From positions 69,155 through 133,154 of the forward strand of contig JBDLJH010000008.1 of the NCBI GenBank assembly GCA_039714395.1: 64,000 nucleotides of DNA. The letters run 5' to 3'. Below, piece by piece: positions 17,350 to 25,848 of this stretch (the stretch's first letter is position 1; each line of letters opens with the position of its first letter). The position numbers were made by a program, and so were the translations under genes. The notes beneath the pieces were generated by a model. It did no database searches and was not told the origin of the DNA. It saw only the letters and a program-made list of their open reading frames with translations. Origin of the DNA: JAPHSX01 sp039714395. Lineage in GTDB: Bacteria; Pseudomonadota; Gammaproteobacteria; Thiohalomonadales; Thiohalomonadaceae.

Positions 17350-19239
17350 TTAGTCGGCCTGCTCTAGCTCTTCTCCAAGTTCCATCCACTGCTCCTCTGC
17401 CTCGGCCAGTGACTGGTCGACCTCACCCTTCTTGCGCAGCAGTTGCTTCAGTTTGTCTTTGTTGGCTTCGCTGTAGATCTCGGTATCAGCAAGTTGTGCA
17501 TCAATGGTGTCGCGCTTCTCGCTGAGCTTGTCGATCTGTTTTTCCAGCTGCTGTAATTTCTTTTTCAGCGGTTGCAGTTGCTGGCGTTTCTCGGCGTCGA
17601 GGCGTCGCTGATATTTGCGTGAGACGTTGCCGTTTTGGTTGTTGCCCCCAGTAGCCATGGACTCTTCTTTTTGTTGTGTGGCAAGCCAGCGGCGGTAGTC
17701 GTCAAGGTCGCCGTCAAACTCATCTGCCTTGCCGCCATCGACCAGCAATAATTTATCGGTGACGCTACGCAGCAGGTGGCGGTCATGAGAGACCATGACC
17801 AGTGCCCCCTCGAAATCCTGTAGTGCCAGCGCCAGGGCGTGACGCATCTCAAGGTCGAGGTGGTTGGTCGGCTCATCGAGTAGCAGCAGGTTGGGGCGTT
17901 GGTAGACCAGCAGTGCCAGCACCAGTCGTGCCTTCTCTCCGCCGGAGAAGGGGGCGACCGGTGATAGGGCGCGATCATGTGAGAAGCCGAAGCCACCGAT
18001 GAAATCACGCAGGGATTGTGCATCGGCCTTTGGGTCGAGTCGTTGCAGGTGTTGCAGCGGTGTGTTGTCCAGATGTAGCTGTTCGAGTTGATGCTGGGCG
18101 AAGTAGCCAAGCTTCAAATCCTGAGCTGTCTTTAGCTCACCCGCACGTGTTTCCAGCTCACCGGCGATCAATTTTATGAGTGTCGATTTTCCAGCCCCGT
18201 TGTGACCGAGCAGGCCGATGCGATCACCGGGGTAGAGTGACAGGGTGACGCTGTTGAGGATTAAAGTTTCGTTATAGCCGACATCAATCTTGTCGAGAGT
18301 GAGTAGCGGGTCTGGCAGTTTCTCCGGTGAGCGAAAGGCGAAGTGAAACTGTGAATCGACATGGGCTGGGGCGATCTGCTCCATCCGTTCAAGCGCCTTG
18401 ATGCGGCTCTGTGCCTGTTTCGCCTTGGTCGCTTTGGCACGAAAGCGGTCGATGAACGACTGCACATGTTTGATTTCGCGTTGCTGTTTTTCGTAGGCGG
18501 ACTGCTGGTTGGCGAGGCGCTCTGCGCGGATGTGCTCGAAGGCGCTGTAGTTGCCGCTGTAGAGGGTTATACGTTGCTGCTCGACGTGAAGGATCTGGTT
18601 CACCACATCATCAAGAAAGTCACGGTCATGGGAGATAAGCATCAGGGTGCCGGGATAGAGGCGAAGCCACTCCTGTAGCCAGATCACCGCATCGAGGTCG
18701 AGGTGGTTGGTTGGCTCATCGAGCAGCAGCAGGTCGGAGCGGCACATCAGCGCCTGTGCCAGATTGAGGCGCATGCGCCAGCCACCGGAGAAGGTGGTGA
18801 CCGCGTGCTCCTCCTCCCCGGGTTTGAAGCCAAGGCCATGCAAAAGGCGTGCGGCGCGAGAGCGGGCGGTATAACCGTCAATGGCCTCCAGTTGTGCGTG
18901 CAGTTCGCCCTGTTTGTGGCCATCATTGGCCTCAACGGCGGCGGTAAGATCATTCTCTACCTGGCGCAATTCCTGATCGCCGTCGAGTACGTAGTCGATG
19001 GCGGAGACTTTTACTGCGGGTGTCTCCTGTGCCACGTGGGCGATCACCCACCGTGGTGGCAGTGAGTAATCGCCACTGTCGCTGTGCAGCTCGTCGCGCA
19101 ACAGGGAGAAGAGGCTGGATTTACCGCAGCCGTTGGCACCGGTGAGTCCTACCTTGTGGCCCGGATGGATGGTGAAGCTGGCCTGCTCGAATAGCAGGCG
19201 CGGGCCGCGACGTAGGGAGAGATCAGTAAATTTCAACAT
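17350..19239 (-). CDS. yheS: ABC-F ATPase, YheS subfamily
   Basis: This 629-residue protein has paired ABC domains: Walker A GANGCGKSS and Walker B LLLLDEPTNHLD in the first, GHNGAGKST, SGGEKARLVLALL and LLLLDEPTNHLD in the second. They are joined by a basic linker with KATKAKQAQSRIKALERM. A C-terminal coiled coil (about 535-629) is rich in Lys, Gln and Glu. Layout and length match E. coli YheS (637). It should act on ribosomes rather than in transport. I start at the ATG at 19239; the upstream frame from 19287 adds 16 residues without family character. Confidence 0.92.
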   Translation of the reverse strand: MLKFTDLSLRRGPRLLFEQASFTIHPGHKVGLTGANGCGKSSLFSLLRDELHSDSGDYSLPPRWVIAHVAQETPAVKVSAIDYVLDGDQELRQVENDLTAAVEANDGHKQGELHAQLEAIDGYTARSRAARLLHGLGFKPGEEEHAVTTFSGGWRMRLNLAQALMCRSDLLLLDEPTNHLDLDAVIWLQEWLRLYPGTLMLISHDRDFLDDVVNQILHVEQQRITLYSGNYSAFEHIRAERLANQQSAYEKQQREIKHVQSFIDRFRAKATKAKQAQSRIKALERMEQIAPAHVDSQFHFAFRSPEKLPDPLLTLDKIDVGYNETLILNSVTLSLYPGDRIGLLGHNGAGKSTLIKLIAGELETRAGELKTAQDLKLGYFAQHQLEQLHLDNTPLQHLQRLDPKADAQSLRDFIGGFGFSHDRALSPVAPFSGGEKARLVLALLVYQRPNLLLLDEPTNHLDLEMRHALALALQDFEGALVMVSHDRHLLRSVTDKLLLVDGGKADEFDGDLDDYRRWLATQQKEESMATGGNNQNGNVSRKYQRRLDAEKRQQLQPLKKKLQQLEKQIDKLSEKRDTIDAQLADTEIYSEANKDKLKQLLRKKGEVDQSLAEAEEQWMELGEELEQAD

Positions 19240-19295
19240 GGCGGCGAAGTGTAGCAGTGCTAACGGGGTGCTCCAAACTTCAGGCACCGCCTACA

Positions 19296-19335
19296 ATGAA
19301 AAACGGCACCGCAAGAGTGCCGTTTTGTTTTTCCT
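19296..19335 (-). terminator. Terminator of the arsR-arsM operon
   Basis: On the minus strand AACGGCACTC, a short loop, then GGTGCCGTTTTT forms a stem ending in T residues, just after the arsM stop and just before the yheS start. Confidence 0.75.
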
Positions 19336-19344
19336 GTTGTGCGG

Positions 19345-20232
19345 TTAGCAGCAGCCAGAGGAACCACAGCCACCCGGTTTTACCGCCTCGATACTGGCGG
19401 AGACCACGTAGTCGGTGACGTTGTGGTCGGGGGCCCAGTCCTTGATGAACTCCTTCGATTCATCCTTGGGTTCGATCTTGATCTGCTCAAATCCGGCATC
19501 GGCTATCATCTTTTCCAGATCATCAATTAGCGATGCATTGCCCATGCAGCCGGCGATGAGGTCTGCATCGTTGCGCATCTCTTCGGGTAATTCGATGGTC
19601 GCAACCACATCAGAGATGGCGAGACGCCCCCCTGTTTTGAGGATGCGGAAGGCATCCTTGAACACCTGCGGTTTGTTGGGTGAGAGGTTGATTACACAGT
19701 TGGAGATGATCACATTGGCGGTCTCATCGGCTATGGGCAGGTGTTCGATCTCACCAAGGCGAAACTCCACATTCTCAAACATCCCCTTTAGCGCGTTGGC
19801 ACGCGCCTTGGAGAGCATATCAGGGGTCATATCGACACCGATGACATGGCCGGAATGGCCCACTTCGTGGGCGGCAAGGAAGCAGTCGAAGCCGCCACCG
19901 GCACCCAGATCTACCACTACTTCGCCGGGCTTGAGTGCGGCGATCGCCTTGGGATTGCCACAGCCCAGTCCCATGTCGGCACCGGAGGGAACCAGATCGA
20001 GTTCTGCTTTGCTGTAACCGAGGCGGGTGGAGATGAGGGTGTTGATGGAGGCGTCATCGGTGGTGCCGCAACAGCTGGCACCGATACCGCAACCTTCATC
20101 GGCATTGTCGGCCTGGGCCACCTGGGCATAGGCGTCACGTACGCTTTGGCGATGTTGATCGTGATCGGCGTGGCTGGGTTTTTCGTTTTCAGGCTCACAG
20201 CAGCTGGATGATGGAGTGCAGCAATCACTCAT
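19345..20232 (-). CDS. arsM: Arsenite S-adenosylmethionine methyltransferase
   Basis: This 295-residue class I methyltransferase has the SAM-binding VVDLGAGGGFD at about 106 and the ArsM cysteines: GCGIGASCCG near residue 50 and the NCVINLSP cysteine near 155, with a further Cys (AGCMGNAS) near 210. It methylates arsenite using SAM. Cys-rich tails at both ends (SDCCTPSSSCC and GGCGSSGCC) probably bind arsenic or metal. It lies 28 bases downstream of arsR and is the only other gene in the operon. Confidence 0.92.
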   Translation of the reverse strand: MSDCCTPSSSCCEPENEKPSHADHDQHRQSVRDAYAQVAQADNADEGCGIGASCCGTTDDASINTLISTRLGYSKAELDLVPSGADMGLGCGNPKAIAALKPGEVVVDLGAGGGFDCFLAAHEVGHSGHVIGVDMTPDMLSKARANALKGMFENVEFRLGEIEHLPIADETANVIISNCVINLSPNKPQVFKDAFRILKTGGRLAISDVVATIELPEEMRNDADLIAGCMGNASLIDDLEKMIADAGFEQIKIEPKDESKEFIKDWAPDHNVTDYVVSASIEAVKPGGCGSSGCC

Positions 20233-20260
20233 GGGTTTCTCCTCGGTACATAATCAGGGT

Positions 20261-20596
20261 TTATTGTTCAGGTGTGTTGAGAGGGTCGGTGAACAGGGTC
20301 GCCAACTCTTTCAGGGTGGCTGCCTCGACCCAGCAGACAACCTGCTTGCCGCGGCGCTCCATCTGTACCAGCCCGGCGCGGTTGAGTTCTTTGAGGTGGT
20401 GCGACAGGGTAGAGGGGGCGATATCTACCTCCTCACCCAACTGGCCAACGCTGAGTTGTGAAGCCTGTTCCAGCTCGCAGGCGGTACCGGGGGTGCAGCA
20501 GTTGGTCAGGCGTTGAAACAGTGCCAGGCGGTGCGGGTTGCTCAAGGCCTTGAACCGCTCTGCGGTGCGCTCAATATGGATTCTATAATTCGACAT
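20261..20596 (-). CDS. arsR: ArsR-family arsenic-responsive repressor
   Basis: This 111-residue winged-helix protein has the ArsR core: ERFKALSNPHRLALFQRL, the LSVGQLGEEVDIAPSTLSHHLKEL recognition region and a GLVQMERRGKQVVC wing. A CC-x5-C cluster (TNCCTPGTACEL) near residue 32 is the likely arsenite sensor. I start at the ATG at 20596: the longer frame begins with a TTG at 20632 that coincides with the -35 element of a good sigma-70 promoter. It heads the arsR-arsM operon and should repress it. Confidence 0.9.
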   Translation of the reverse strand: MSNYRIHIERTAERFKALSNPHRLALFQRLTNCCTPGTACELEQASQLSVGQLGEEVDIAPSTLSHHLKELNRAGLVQMERRGKQVVCWVEAATLKELATLFTDPLNTPEQ

Positions 20597-20603
20597 ATTT
20601 AGA

Positions 20604-20632
20604 ACTATAGTGGAGTGGGTAGCTAAGATCAA
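20604..20632 (-). promoter_or_regulatory. Sigma-70 promoter of arsR-arsM
   Basis: On the minus strand TTGATC, 17 bases, TATAGT. The -10 ends only 7 bases before the arsR ATG, so the transcript would have almost no leader. Any ArsR operator must overlap this promoter; I see only an imperfect dyad around CATATTTAGAACTATAGTG. Confidence 0.55.
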
Positions 20633-20748
20633 GCTCGTTATTCGTATGCCTTTTTCTGTTTGATCGTGGGAAAACTACGGTTTAGCCAATTGTTTTGCAG
20701 TTGTGGGATTAATTCAAATACATAAGGATGAGAACAAAGCACCTTCGC

Positions 20749-21573
20749 TCAAGGAGTCTGAAAGCCTTCACAATTAAGGCTAATCGCCTTGCCACTTTCC
20801 AGGTGCAGGGCCGTGAGTGAACCGCCCCATAGACAGCCAGTGTCGATGGCGTTGACGTTATTCTGACGATAGAGCCCCAGTGCAGACCAGTGACCGAAGA
20901 CCAGGCGTTGCGGCTGGCTGTTCCGTTGCTCTAGCTCGAACCAGGGGTGGTACCCTTCGGGAGCGTTATGGAGCTCTCCCTTATGTTTGAATTCCAGCTT
21001 ACCATCGGCCTGACAGAAGCGCAGGCGGGTGAAACAGTTGACGATAAAGCGTATGCGATCCCACCCTTCCAGATTCTCTGACCAGCGAGTTGGCTTGTTG
21101 CCGTACATGTGGCCGAGAAATTCATGAAACTGTTTTCCGCGTAAAACTTTTTCTACCTCTGCGGCATGGAGTAGTGCTTCATCACAATTCCACTGCGGTG
21201 GCAGTCCTGCGTGCAGCATGGCGTAATCAAGCTCGGCATCATAGTGCATCAGTGGTTGTTGGCGCAGCCACTCAAGTAACTCCTCGCCATCGTCTGCCTC
21301 GAAGATCGGGCTAAGGGTATCGTTAGACTTAAAGTGTTTATGCTTATGCTGCCATACTGCCAGAAGATGCAGATCATGATTACCTAACACCGTGACTGCA
21401 CTCTTGCCCAGTCTTTTTACAAAGCGAAGTGTCTCCAGTGATTTTGGGCCGCGGTTGACCAGATCACCGGTAAACCAGAGTTGATCCCTGGCAGGGTCAA
21501 ATTCAATTTTATGCAGCAGCTGTTGTAGTTCATCCAGACAGCCCTGGATGTCGCCGATGGCGTAGGTACTCAT
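20749..21573 (-). CDS. apaH: Symmetrical bis(5'-nucleosyl)-tetraphosphatase
   Basis: This 274-residue protein of the PPP phosphatase fold has the metal-binding motifs GDIQGC, FTGDLVNRGPKSL, LGNHDLH and the C-terminal VFGHWSALG / AIDTGCLWGGSLTAL. It splits Ap4A into two ADP. Length matches E. coli ApaH (280). It is the last gene of the conserved surA-pdxA-rsmA-apaG-apaH order, here separated from apaG by a methyltransferase gene. Confidence 0.96.
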   Translation of the reverse strand: MSTYAIGDIQGCLDELQQLLHKIEFDPARDQLWFTGDLVNRGPKSLETLRFVKRLGKSAVTVLGNHDLHLLAVWQHKHKHFKSNDTLSPIFEADDGEELLEWLRQQPLMHYDAELDYAMLHAGLPPQWNCDEALLHAAEVEKVLRGKQFHEFLGHMYGNKPTRWSENLEGWDRIRFIVNCFTRLRFCQADGKLEFKHKGELHNAPEGYHPWFELEQRNSQPQRLVFGHWSALGLYRQNNVNAIDTGCLWGGSLTALHLESGKAISLNCEGFQTP

Positions 21574-21730
21574 AGTTGGAGGGCCTCAGTTTTCACCTAT
21601 TCTAACAGTTTGCCTGTGGGGGACTAGTGCCAGTGCTTATCACTGAATGGAGGCCTACTCCTGGATGAGAACGGAATGGATTTCGAGGCGCTTATTCGAC
21701 AGTACTAACGTCCATCTTACTGTAAGTATT

Positions 21731-22333
21731 TTATTTTTCTTTTTTTAGATCCAGCTGTCTAAACCAACCACCAACCAGTGCGGGCTTGTCACGCTGCAGG
21801 CTAAGTTGAGGGCAGCTGATCAGGATCTCTTCGAAAACCACATCGGTGCGGGTAGCAATGTGCCTGCTAAAGATGCTGATGATTCGGCGCATGGGTGCCC
21901 ATGCTCCGGCTCTTAGAAATTTGTCCAGTATCAATACTCGGCCACCGGGACGCAGTACACGGGCAGCCTCGCTGAGGGCGAGTTGGGGCTGTGGTACTAC
22001 GGCCAGAATCAGGTGCATTATTACTATGTCGAAGCTGCTGTCGGCATAAGGCAGTGCCATGACGTCACCCTCATGCAGTTCGATGTCGCTGCGTTTGCCG
22101 ACACGGGCACGCGCCTTGTTGAGCATTGCGGGGGTAAGGTCGATGCCGGTGTAGTGGTTTCCCGCTGGCAGGTGTGGGATATCGAGGCCGCTGCCGATGC
22201 CCATTAGCAGGATCTCTTTGTCTTTCAACTGCCGCAGTGGTTTGAGATTCTCTGCCCGTATCGTCTCACTGGCCACAGCGACAAGAGGGTCATAGAGTGG
22301 CGCGATCAGGGTATAGCTGAATTTAAGTCCCAT
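21731..22333 (-). CDS. Class I SAM-dependent methyltransferase
   Basis: This 200-residue protein has a Rossmann-type SAM site (LLMGIGSGLDIPHL near 43, the acidic TGIDLTPAML at about 62) and motif LRPGGRVLILDKF. The N-terminal YTLIAPLYD is like UbiE or phospholipid N-methyltransferases. Substrate unknown. Its ATG overlaps the last base of the apaG stop, so it is in the same operon and lies between apaG and apaH, where many relatives have no gene. Confidence 0.8.
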   Translation of the reverse strand: MGLKFSYTLIAPLYDPLVAVASETIRAENLKPLRQLKDKEILLMGIGSGLDIPHLPAGNHYTGIDLTPAMLNKARARVGKRSDIELHEGDVMALPYADSSFDIVIMHLILAVVPQPQLALSEAARVLRPGGRVLILDKFLRAGAWAPMRRIISIFSRHIATRTDVVFEEILISCPQLSLQRDKPALVGGWFRQLDLKKEK

Positions 22334-22719
22334 TAATGGAGACTGTTTGGCTGGCTGAGTGTGAACAGCGGGATGATGGCATCGAAGTGGTCGCCGTTAT
22401 CGGTGAGCATCTGATAGCTCCCCTCCATAGTACCTATGGGGGTATTGAGTACCACACCGCTGGTGTAGTGAAAGTAGTCACCGGGGCCAATGTGGGGTTG
22501 TTCGCCTACTACACCTTCACCATGTACTTCATCTACCTCGCCGTGGCCATCTGTGATCACCCAGTGACGGGTCAGTAGCTTGACTGGGACGTTGTCGTTG
22601 TTATGAATGGTGATGGTATAGGCGAAGACGAAGCGCTCATCTGGCGGGAAGGATTCCTCCTCCACGTAGTGTGTTTCAACCTCAATGGTGACCGGGTTGG
22701 TGTAGGTAGCTGTCTTCAT
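22333..22719 (-). CDS. apaG: ApaG (CorD) protein
   Basis: This 128-residue protein is a single ApaG fibronectin-like domain, with RFVFAYTITIHNN, LLTRHWVITDGHG, VVGEQPHIGPGDYFHYTSG and GTMEGSYQM. E. coli ApaG has 125 residues. The molecular role is poorly defined; it is linked with magnesium/cobalt homeostasis and Ap4A metabolism by its neighbours. It sits between a ComFB-type gene (2 bases upstream) and a methyltransferase gene (overlapping). Confidence 0.95.
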   Translation of the reverse strand: MKTATYTNPVTIEVETHYVEEESFPPDERFVFAYTITIHNNDNVPVKLLTRHWVITDGHGEVDEVHGEGVVGEQPHIGPGDYFHYTSGVVLNTPIGTMEGSYQMLTDNGDHFDAIIPLFTLSQPNSLH

Positions 22720-22721
22720 AA

Positions 22722-22994
22722 TTATCCGTTATGACGGTTGCGCGCGGTGACGGTGTTAGTGGCGCTAAGCACCGCCTCGATGATGTTGTGTTGCATCCTT
22801 TCGCGCTCACGGGTGGTGAGAAAGAAGGCCATGTCTACATCGTGGCATACGTAGTGAGCTGGTAGCTGGTTGAGTGCCAGGCAGGCGATATCTTTGAGGT
22901 AATCCTCATTGTAGTCACTATCTTTGGCGACAGTATTCATTACGCGTTCAATGACTAGCGGCTCATAGTAGTTATGTATGGCTTCGAAGTTCAT
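22722..22994 (-). CDS. ComFB-family protein
   Basis: This 90-residue protein matches the late-competence ComFB family: NYYEPLVIERV at the N-terminus, the central CLALNQLPAHYVCHDVDMAFFLT, and a helical end. ComFB proteins in cyanobacteria and other bacteria have been reported to bind cyclic dinucleotides. The stop is 2 bases before the apaG ATG, so it is tightly coupled to apaG. Two HD-GYP proteins elsewhere in the window fit a cell using cyclic-di-GMP, but a functional link is only inference. Confidence 0.8.
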   Translation of the reverse strand: MNFEAIHNYYEPLVIERVMNTVAKDSDYNEDYLKDIACLALNQLPAHYVCHDVDMAFFLTTRERERMQHNIIEAVLSATNTVTARNRHNG

Positions 22995-23096
22995 AACATC
23001 CCCCCATTTTATGTGGTTGATGAGCCGCTCAGACTCTCTTCTGAGAGTAGTCAGCTAAACGTGACTGTTCAACTAGAGTTCTAAATATAGTGTGGT

Positions 23097-23588
23097 TCAG
23101 TCACGCAGATTCCAAGTAGGTGAGCCATCTGTGTGGAGTAGGTTGTGGTGCAGTAGCCACTGGCGGGCATCTTCTGCATCCTGTTCAAACCATGCCTGGG
23201 CCGAGCCGAGGCGGAAGGTGTAACCCCAGCTATCCATGTCGGCAAAGATGCGTCCACGTCCGACATCAGTCAGGTAGCTAGCGAGGGTGATCTCCATGTA
23301 GTTGACTGCGTTCTCCTCATCGTAGTCTCCCCCCGCGTTGGTGTGGAGCACGGCGCGGCGAGCCTCGTCCATGCAGATGAGATGGCAGCTCTCATGTAGT
23401 GCTGAGTGTAATGGGGTGTCACCACGAACCAGTACTCGGCGGGCGATGATGCCCGCCTCCGGATCACCGAACCAGCTGCCCGGGATCGGTTCACCATCGG
23501 CCACGTGCTCAAGGCTGAGTCCAAAGCGGGCCAGTAGAGAAGCAAGGGCCTTAAGGTCAATTTCTTTACAGAGGAGGACGTTGCTCAT
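23097..23588 (-). CDS. Hypothetical protein with HExxH motif, possible zinc peptidase
   Basis: This 163-residue protein is not a family I recognise. Around residue 68 it has LHESCHLI, a perfect HExxH zinc motif in a helix, followed about 30 residues later by DEENAVNYMEI, whose acidic residues could supply the third ligand. No signal peptide or membrane segment is seen. It ends with Trp-rich helices (QAWFEQDAEDARQWLLHH). I start at the ATG at 23588 because AGGAG lies 7 bases upstream. It is placed between rsmA and comFB on the same strand. Confidence 0.6.
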   Translation of the reverse strand: MSNVLLCKEIDLKALASLLARFGLSLEHVADGEPIPGSWFGDPEAGIIARRVLVRGDTPLHSALHESCHLICMDEARRAVLHTNAGGDYDEENAVNYMEITLASYLTDVGRGRIFADMDSWGYTFRLGSAQAWFEQDAEDARQWLLHHNLLHTDGSPTWNLRD

Positions 23589-23754
23589 GACAGGGCTCCT
23601 GTTCAACGCGTGATAATGTGTACTTTGTTATCGGGATAGTTACGGTGCCGGTTATGGATGCCACTCGGGTTAATTGTGGTGTTGGTATGAGTTTGGGTGG
23701 CTGAGTCGGCACCATTATAACGGCAGCTGGGAGATAACTTGAGGTGAGTCCTGG

Positions 23755-24558
23755 TTAACCGGCCTGTTGTGCGAATAGTGCATCGGCCAGGTGTACAAAC
23801 TCCTCCAGGCTGAGGGTTTCCGGGCGACGCCCCGGATCGATACCGAGTGACTCTATGATCTCCACGTCGAGGAGTTTTTTCAGATTATTGCGCAGCGTCT
23901 TGCGCCGCTGCTGGAAGGATTGGGTCACTAGTTGCAACAGTAGTTTCTCGTCCTTCGCCGGAATGGGAGGGGTGTCGTAGGGAATAAGCCTGACGATAGC
24001 CGAGTGCACCTTGGGCGGTGGGTTAAAGGCCTCAGGTGGTACGGTGAATAATTTTTCTACCTTACAGCGGTACTGCACCATAACGCTGAGGCGTCCATAG
24101 TCACCACCACCAGGCTTGGCTGCCAGTCGGTTCACCACCTCCTGCTGCAACATGAAGTGCATATCCTGAATGCAATGAGACTGTGCCAGCAGGTTGAAGA
24201 TGAGCGGGGTAGATATGTTGTAAGGGAGATTGCCGACTATCCGTAGCGGTCGCTGGTCATCGGCCAGTGCGCAGAAGTCGAATTTAAGTGCATCGGCGTT
24301 ATGCAGGGTCAGTCCCCCCTGTACCGCGAACTGGGTGCGCAGGCCGGGGATCAGGTCGCGATCCAGTTCAACCGCATCCATCGCCTTGCAGCCATCGAGC
24401 AGTGGCTCGGTCATCGCCCCCATGCCGGGGCCGATCTCCACCAGGTGCTCTCCCTCGCGAGGACGGATCGCCGCGACGATGCCGTTGATCACCCCCTGAT
24501 CATGGAGAAAGTTCTGGCCGAACCTTTTTCTTGGACGGTGATTTAAGGGTTTATCCAT
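23755..24558 (-). CDS. rsmA: 16S rRNA (adenine1518/1519-N6) dimethyltransferase
   Basis: This 267-residue protein is RsmA/KsgA: RKRFGQNFLHD at the N-terminus, SAM motif LVEIGPGMGAMTEPL, the NLPYNISTPL catalytic motif and the VPPEAFNPPPKVHSAIV loop. It dimethylates two adjacent adenines at the 3' end of 16S rRNA. In relatives it follows pdxA directly; here pdxA is 7.9 kb away. Codons 4-15 recur in degenerate form at 28082-28118. Confidence 0.96.
   Translation of the reverse strand: MDKPLNHRPRKRFGQNFLHDQGVINGIVAAIRPREGEHLVEIGPGMGAMTEPLLDGCKAMDAVELDRDLIPGLRTQFAVQGGLTLHNADALKFDFCALADDQRPLRIVGNLPYNISTPLIFNLLAQSHCIQDMHFMLQQEVVNRLAAKPGGGDYGRLSVMVQYRCKVEKLFTVPPEAFNPPPKVHSAIVRLIPYDTPPIPAKDEKLLLQLVTQSFQQRRKTLRNNLKKLLDVEIIESLGIDPGRRPETLSLEEFVHLADALFAQQAG
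24514..24550. repeat. Direct repeat copy A (within the rsmA 5' end)
   Basis: This 37-base segment, codons 4-15 of rsmA, aligns with 28082-28118 at 34 of 38 columns (two substitutions and two single-base gaps), in the same orientation. The two copies bracket the PhnD-like/histidine kinase module. Confidence 0.8.
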
Positions 24559-25008
24559 GTATTTATTATATATTTCAGTTAGTTAAAAATATTGAAGCAG
24601 CTTTGCACACTAAAATAACACAGTTAGAATTATATAGGGCGTGATTGCAAGGTCGCATCGATTCTCACAATGAATGATTTCACTTGCAGTGATTCAGACC
24701 TGATTGGACTGGCACAAGCCAGTTAACGGGTGAATTATCTTGTTCGTCAGATAGTTAGCGACATTAGATGTCCTTTGATGGTTTTGGTGCGGTATCAAAG
24801 GGAATCTTCAATGTATAATACGAAATCACATGAAATATCAAAGCAATCCCACTCTCTAGTATACGGAACGGCGGAGCCATTAGTTAACTGTCCAGGTGCT
24901 GCATTTAGGGCAGAGAGGCTTAGGTGTTAGATACGCAGTCTGATCTAAATGTGGTTTTCTGAAATTTGCATGTTATTCATCACACTACACTCAAGTGAAA
25001 ATAGGATA
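24559..25008. other. Gene-free stretch between rsmA and the PhnD-like gene
   Basis: I find no credible gene in these 450 bases; a 66-codon frame at 24730-24930 has no ribosome site or family character. Two small inverted repeats are visible: ACTGGC-acaa-GCCAGT (24708-24723) and CCTTTGAT...ATCAAAGG (24772-24801, 14-base loop). The region is AT-rich and should hold the promoters of both divergent genes. Confidence 0.5.
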
Positions 25009-25842
25009 ATGAAACGACTAATTCCCCCCATTGTTATGTTTGTATTTTGCCTGTTCGCTGCAGCGATCTATGCAGAGCAAAATGAGCGGGTCTATACCGT
25101 TGGTGTAGTACCTCAGTTCGAGGCAAGGAGGCTCCATGCCATCTGGCGTCCGATACTTGATCTTGTTGAAAAGAAAACCGGATACAAATTTAAGTTGCGT
25201 GGTTCGGTCTCTATCCCTGAGTTTGAGCGGGAGTTTATCGAAGGCAAATTTGATTTTGCCTATATGAATCCCTACCACCTGGTATTAGCTAATGAGTATG
25301 CCGGTTATATTCCATTAATCCGCGACCACGGTCGCAAGCTTTACGGTGTGCTGGTGGTACATAAGGATAGCGATATCACAAATCCTGCGCAGCTCGATGG
25401 AAAAAAGGTTGCTTTCCCTTCACCCAATGCTCTTGGTGCATCACTGCAAATCCGCAAGGATCTGCAGGACGATTTCGGTATTGATATCAAGCCTCAATAT
25501 GTAAAAACACATGATTCGGTCTACCTTAATGTTCTCCTGGAGGAGGTGGCTGCGGGGGGAGGCGTACAGAAGACGCTTAATCGTCAGAAGGATCAGTATA
25601 AAGAAATGCTGCGCGTGATTCATACCACTCAGAAAGTTGAACCTCATCCCCTGGCAGCTCTTCCTGGTGTGCCGGTGGAGGTCAGGGACAGGATTCAAGA
25701 TATCTTCTTAGAATTCGGCCAGTCAACTGAGGGAAAAAAACTCCTGGCCAAAATCCCAATGAAGAAGATTGGTAAGGCGACAATAGATGATTACAAGCCA
25801 CTTAAGGAGATGGGGCTTGAACGCTTTTACATTGCACCTTAA
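25009..25842 (+). CDS. PhnD-like periplasmic phosphate/phosphonate-type binding protein
   Basis: This 277-residue protein has a signal peptide (MKRLIPPIVMFVFCLFAAAIYA) and a PhnD-type type-2 periplasmic binding fold: FDFAYMNPYHLVLANEYAGY, YGVLVVHKDSDITNPAQLDGKKVAFPS and the ligand-loop HDSVYLNVL. There are no ABC permease or ATPase genes nearby. Instead the ATG of a hybrid histidine kinase follows 6 bases after its stop, so it more likely acts as the ligand-binding part of a sensory system than of a transporter. An in-frame upstream ATG at 24949 would bury the signal peptide, so I start at 25009. Confidence 0.85.
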   Translation: MKRLIPPIVMFVFCLFAAAIYAEQNERVYTVGVVPQFEARRLHAIWRPILDLVEKKTGYKFKLRGSVSIPEFEREFIEGKFDFAYMNPYHLVLANEYAGYIPLIRDHGRKLYGVLVVHKDSDITNPAQLDGKKVAFPSPNALGASLQIRKDLQDDFGIDIKPQYVKTHDSVYLNVLLEEVAAGGGVQKTLNRQKDQYKEMLRVIHTTQKVEPHPLAALPGVPVEVRDRIQDIFLEFGQSTEGKKLLAKIPMKKIGKATIDDYKPLKEMGLERFYIAP

Positions 25843-25848
25843 TGACAG

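Noticed and set aside
23034..23049. ACTCTC-ttct-GAGAGT as a terminator
   Set aside because: A six-base stem with no T-run on either strand is too weak to call.
24730..24930. 66-codon frame upstream of the PhnD-like gene
   Set aside because: No ribosome site, no family character, and it covers inverted repeats in an AT-rich promoter region.
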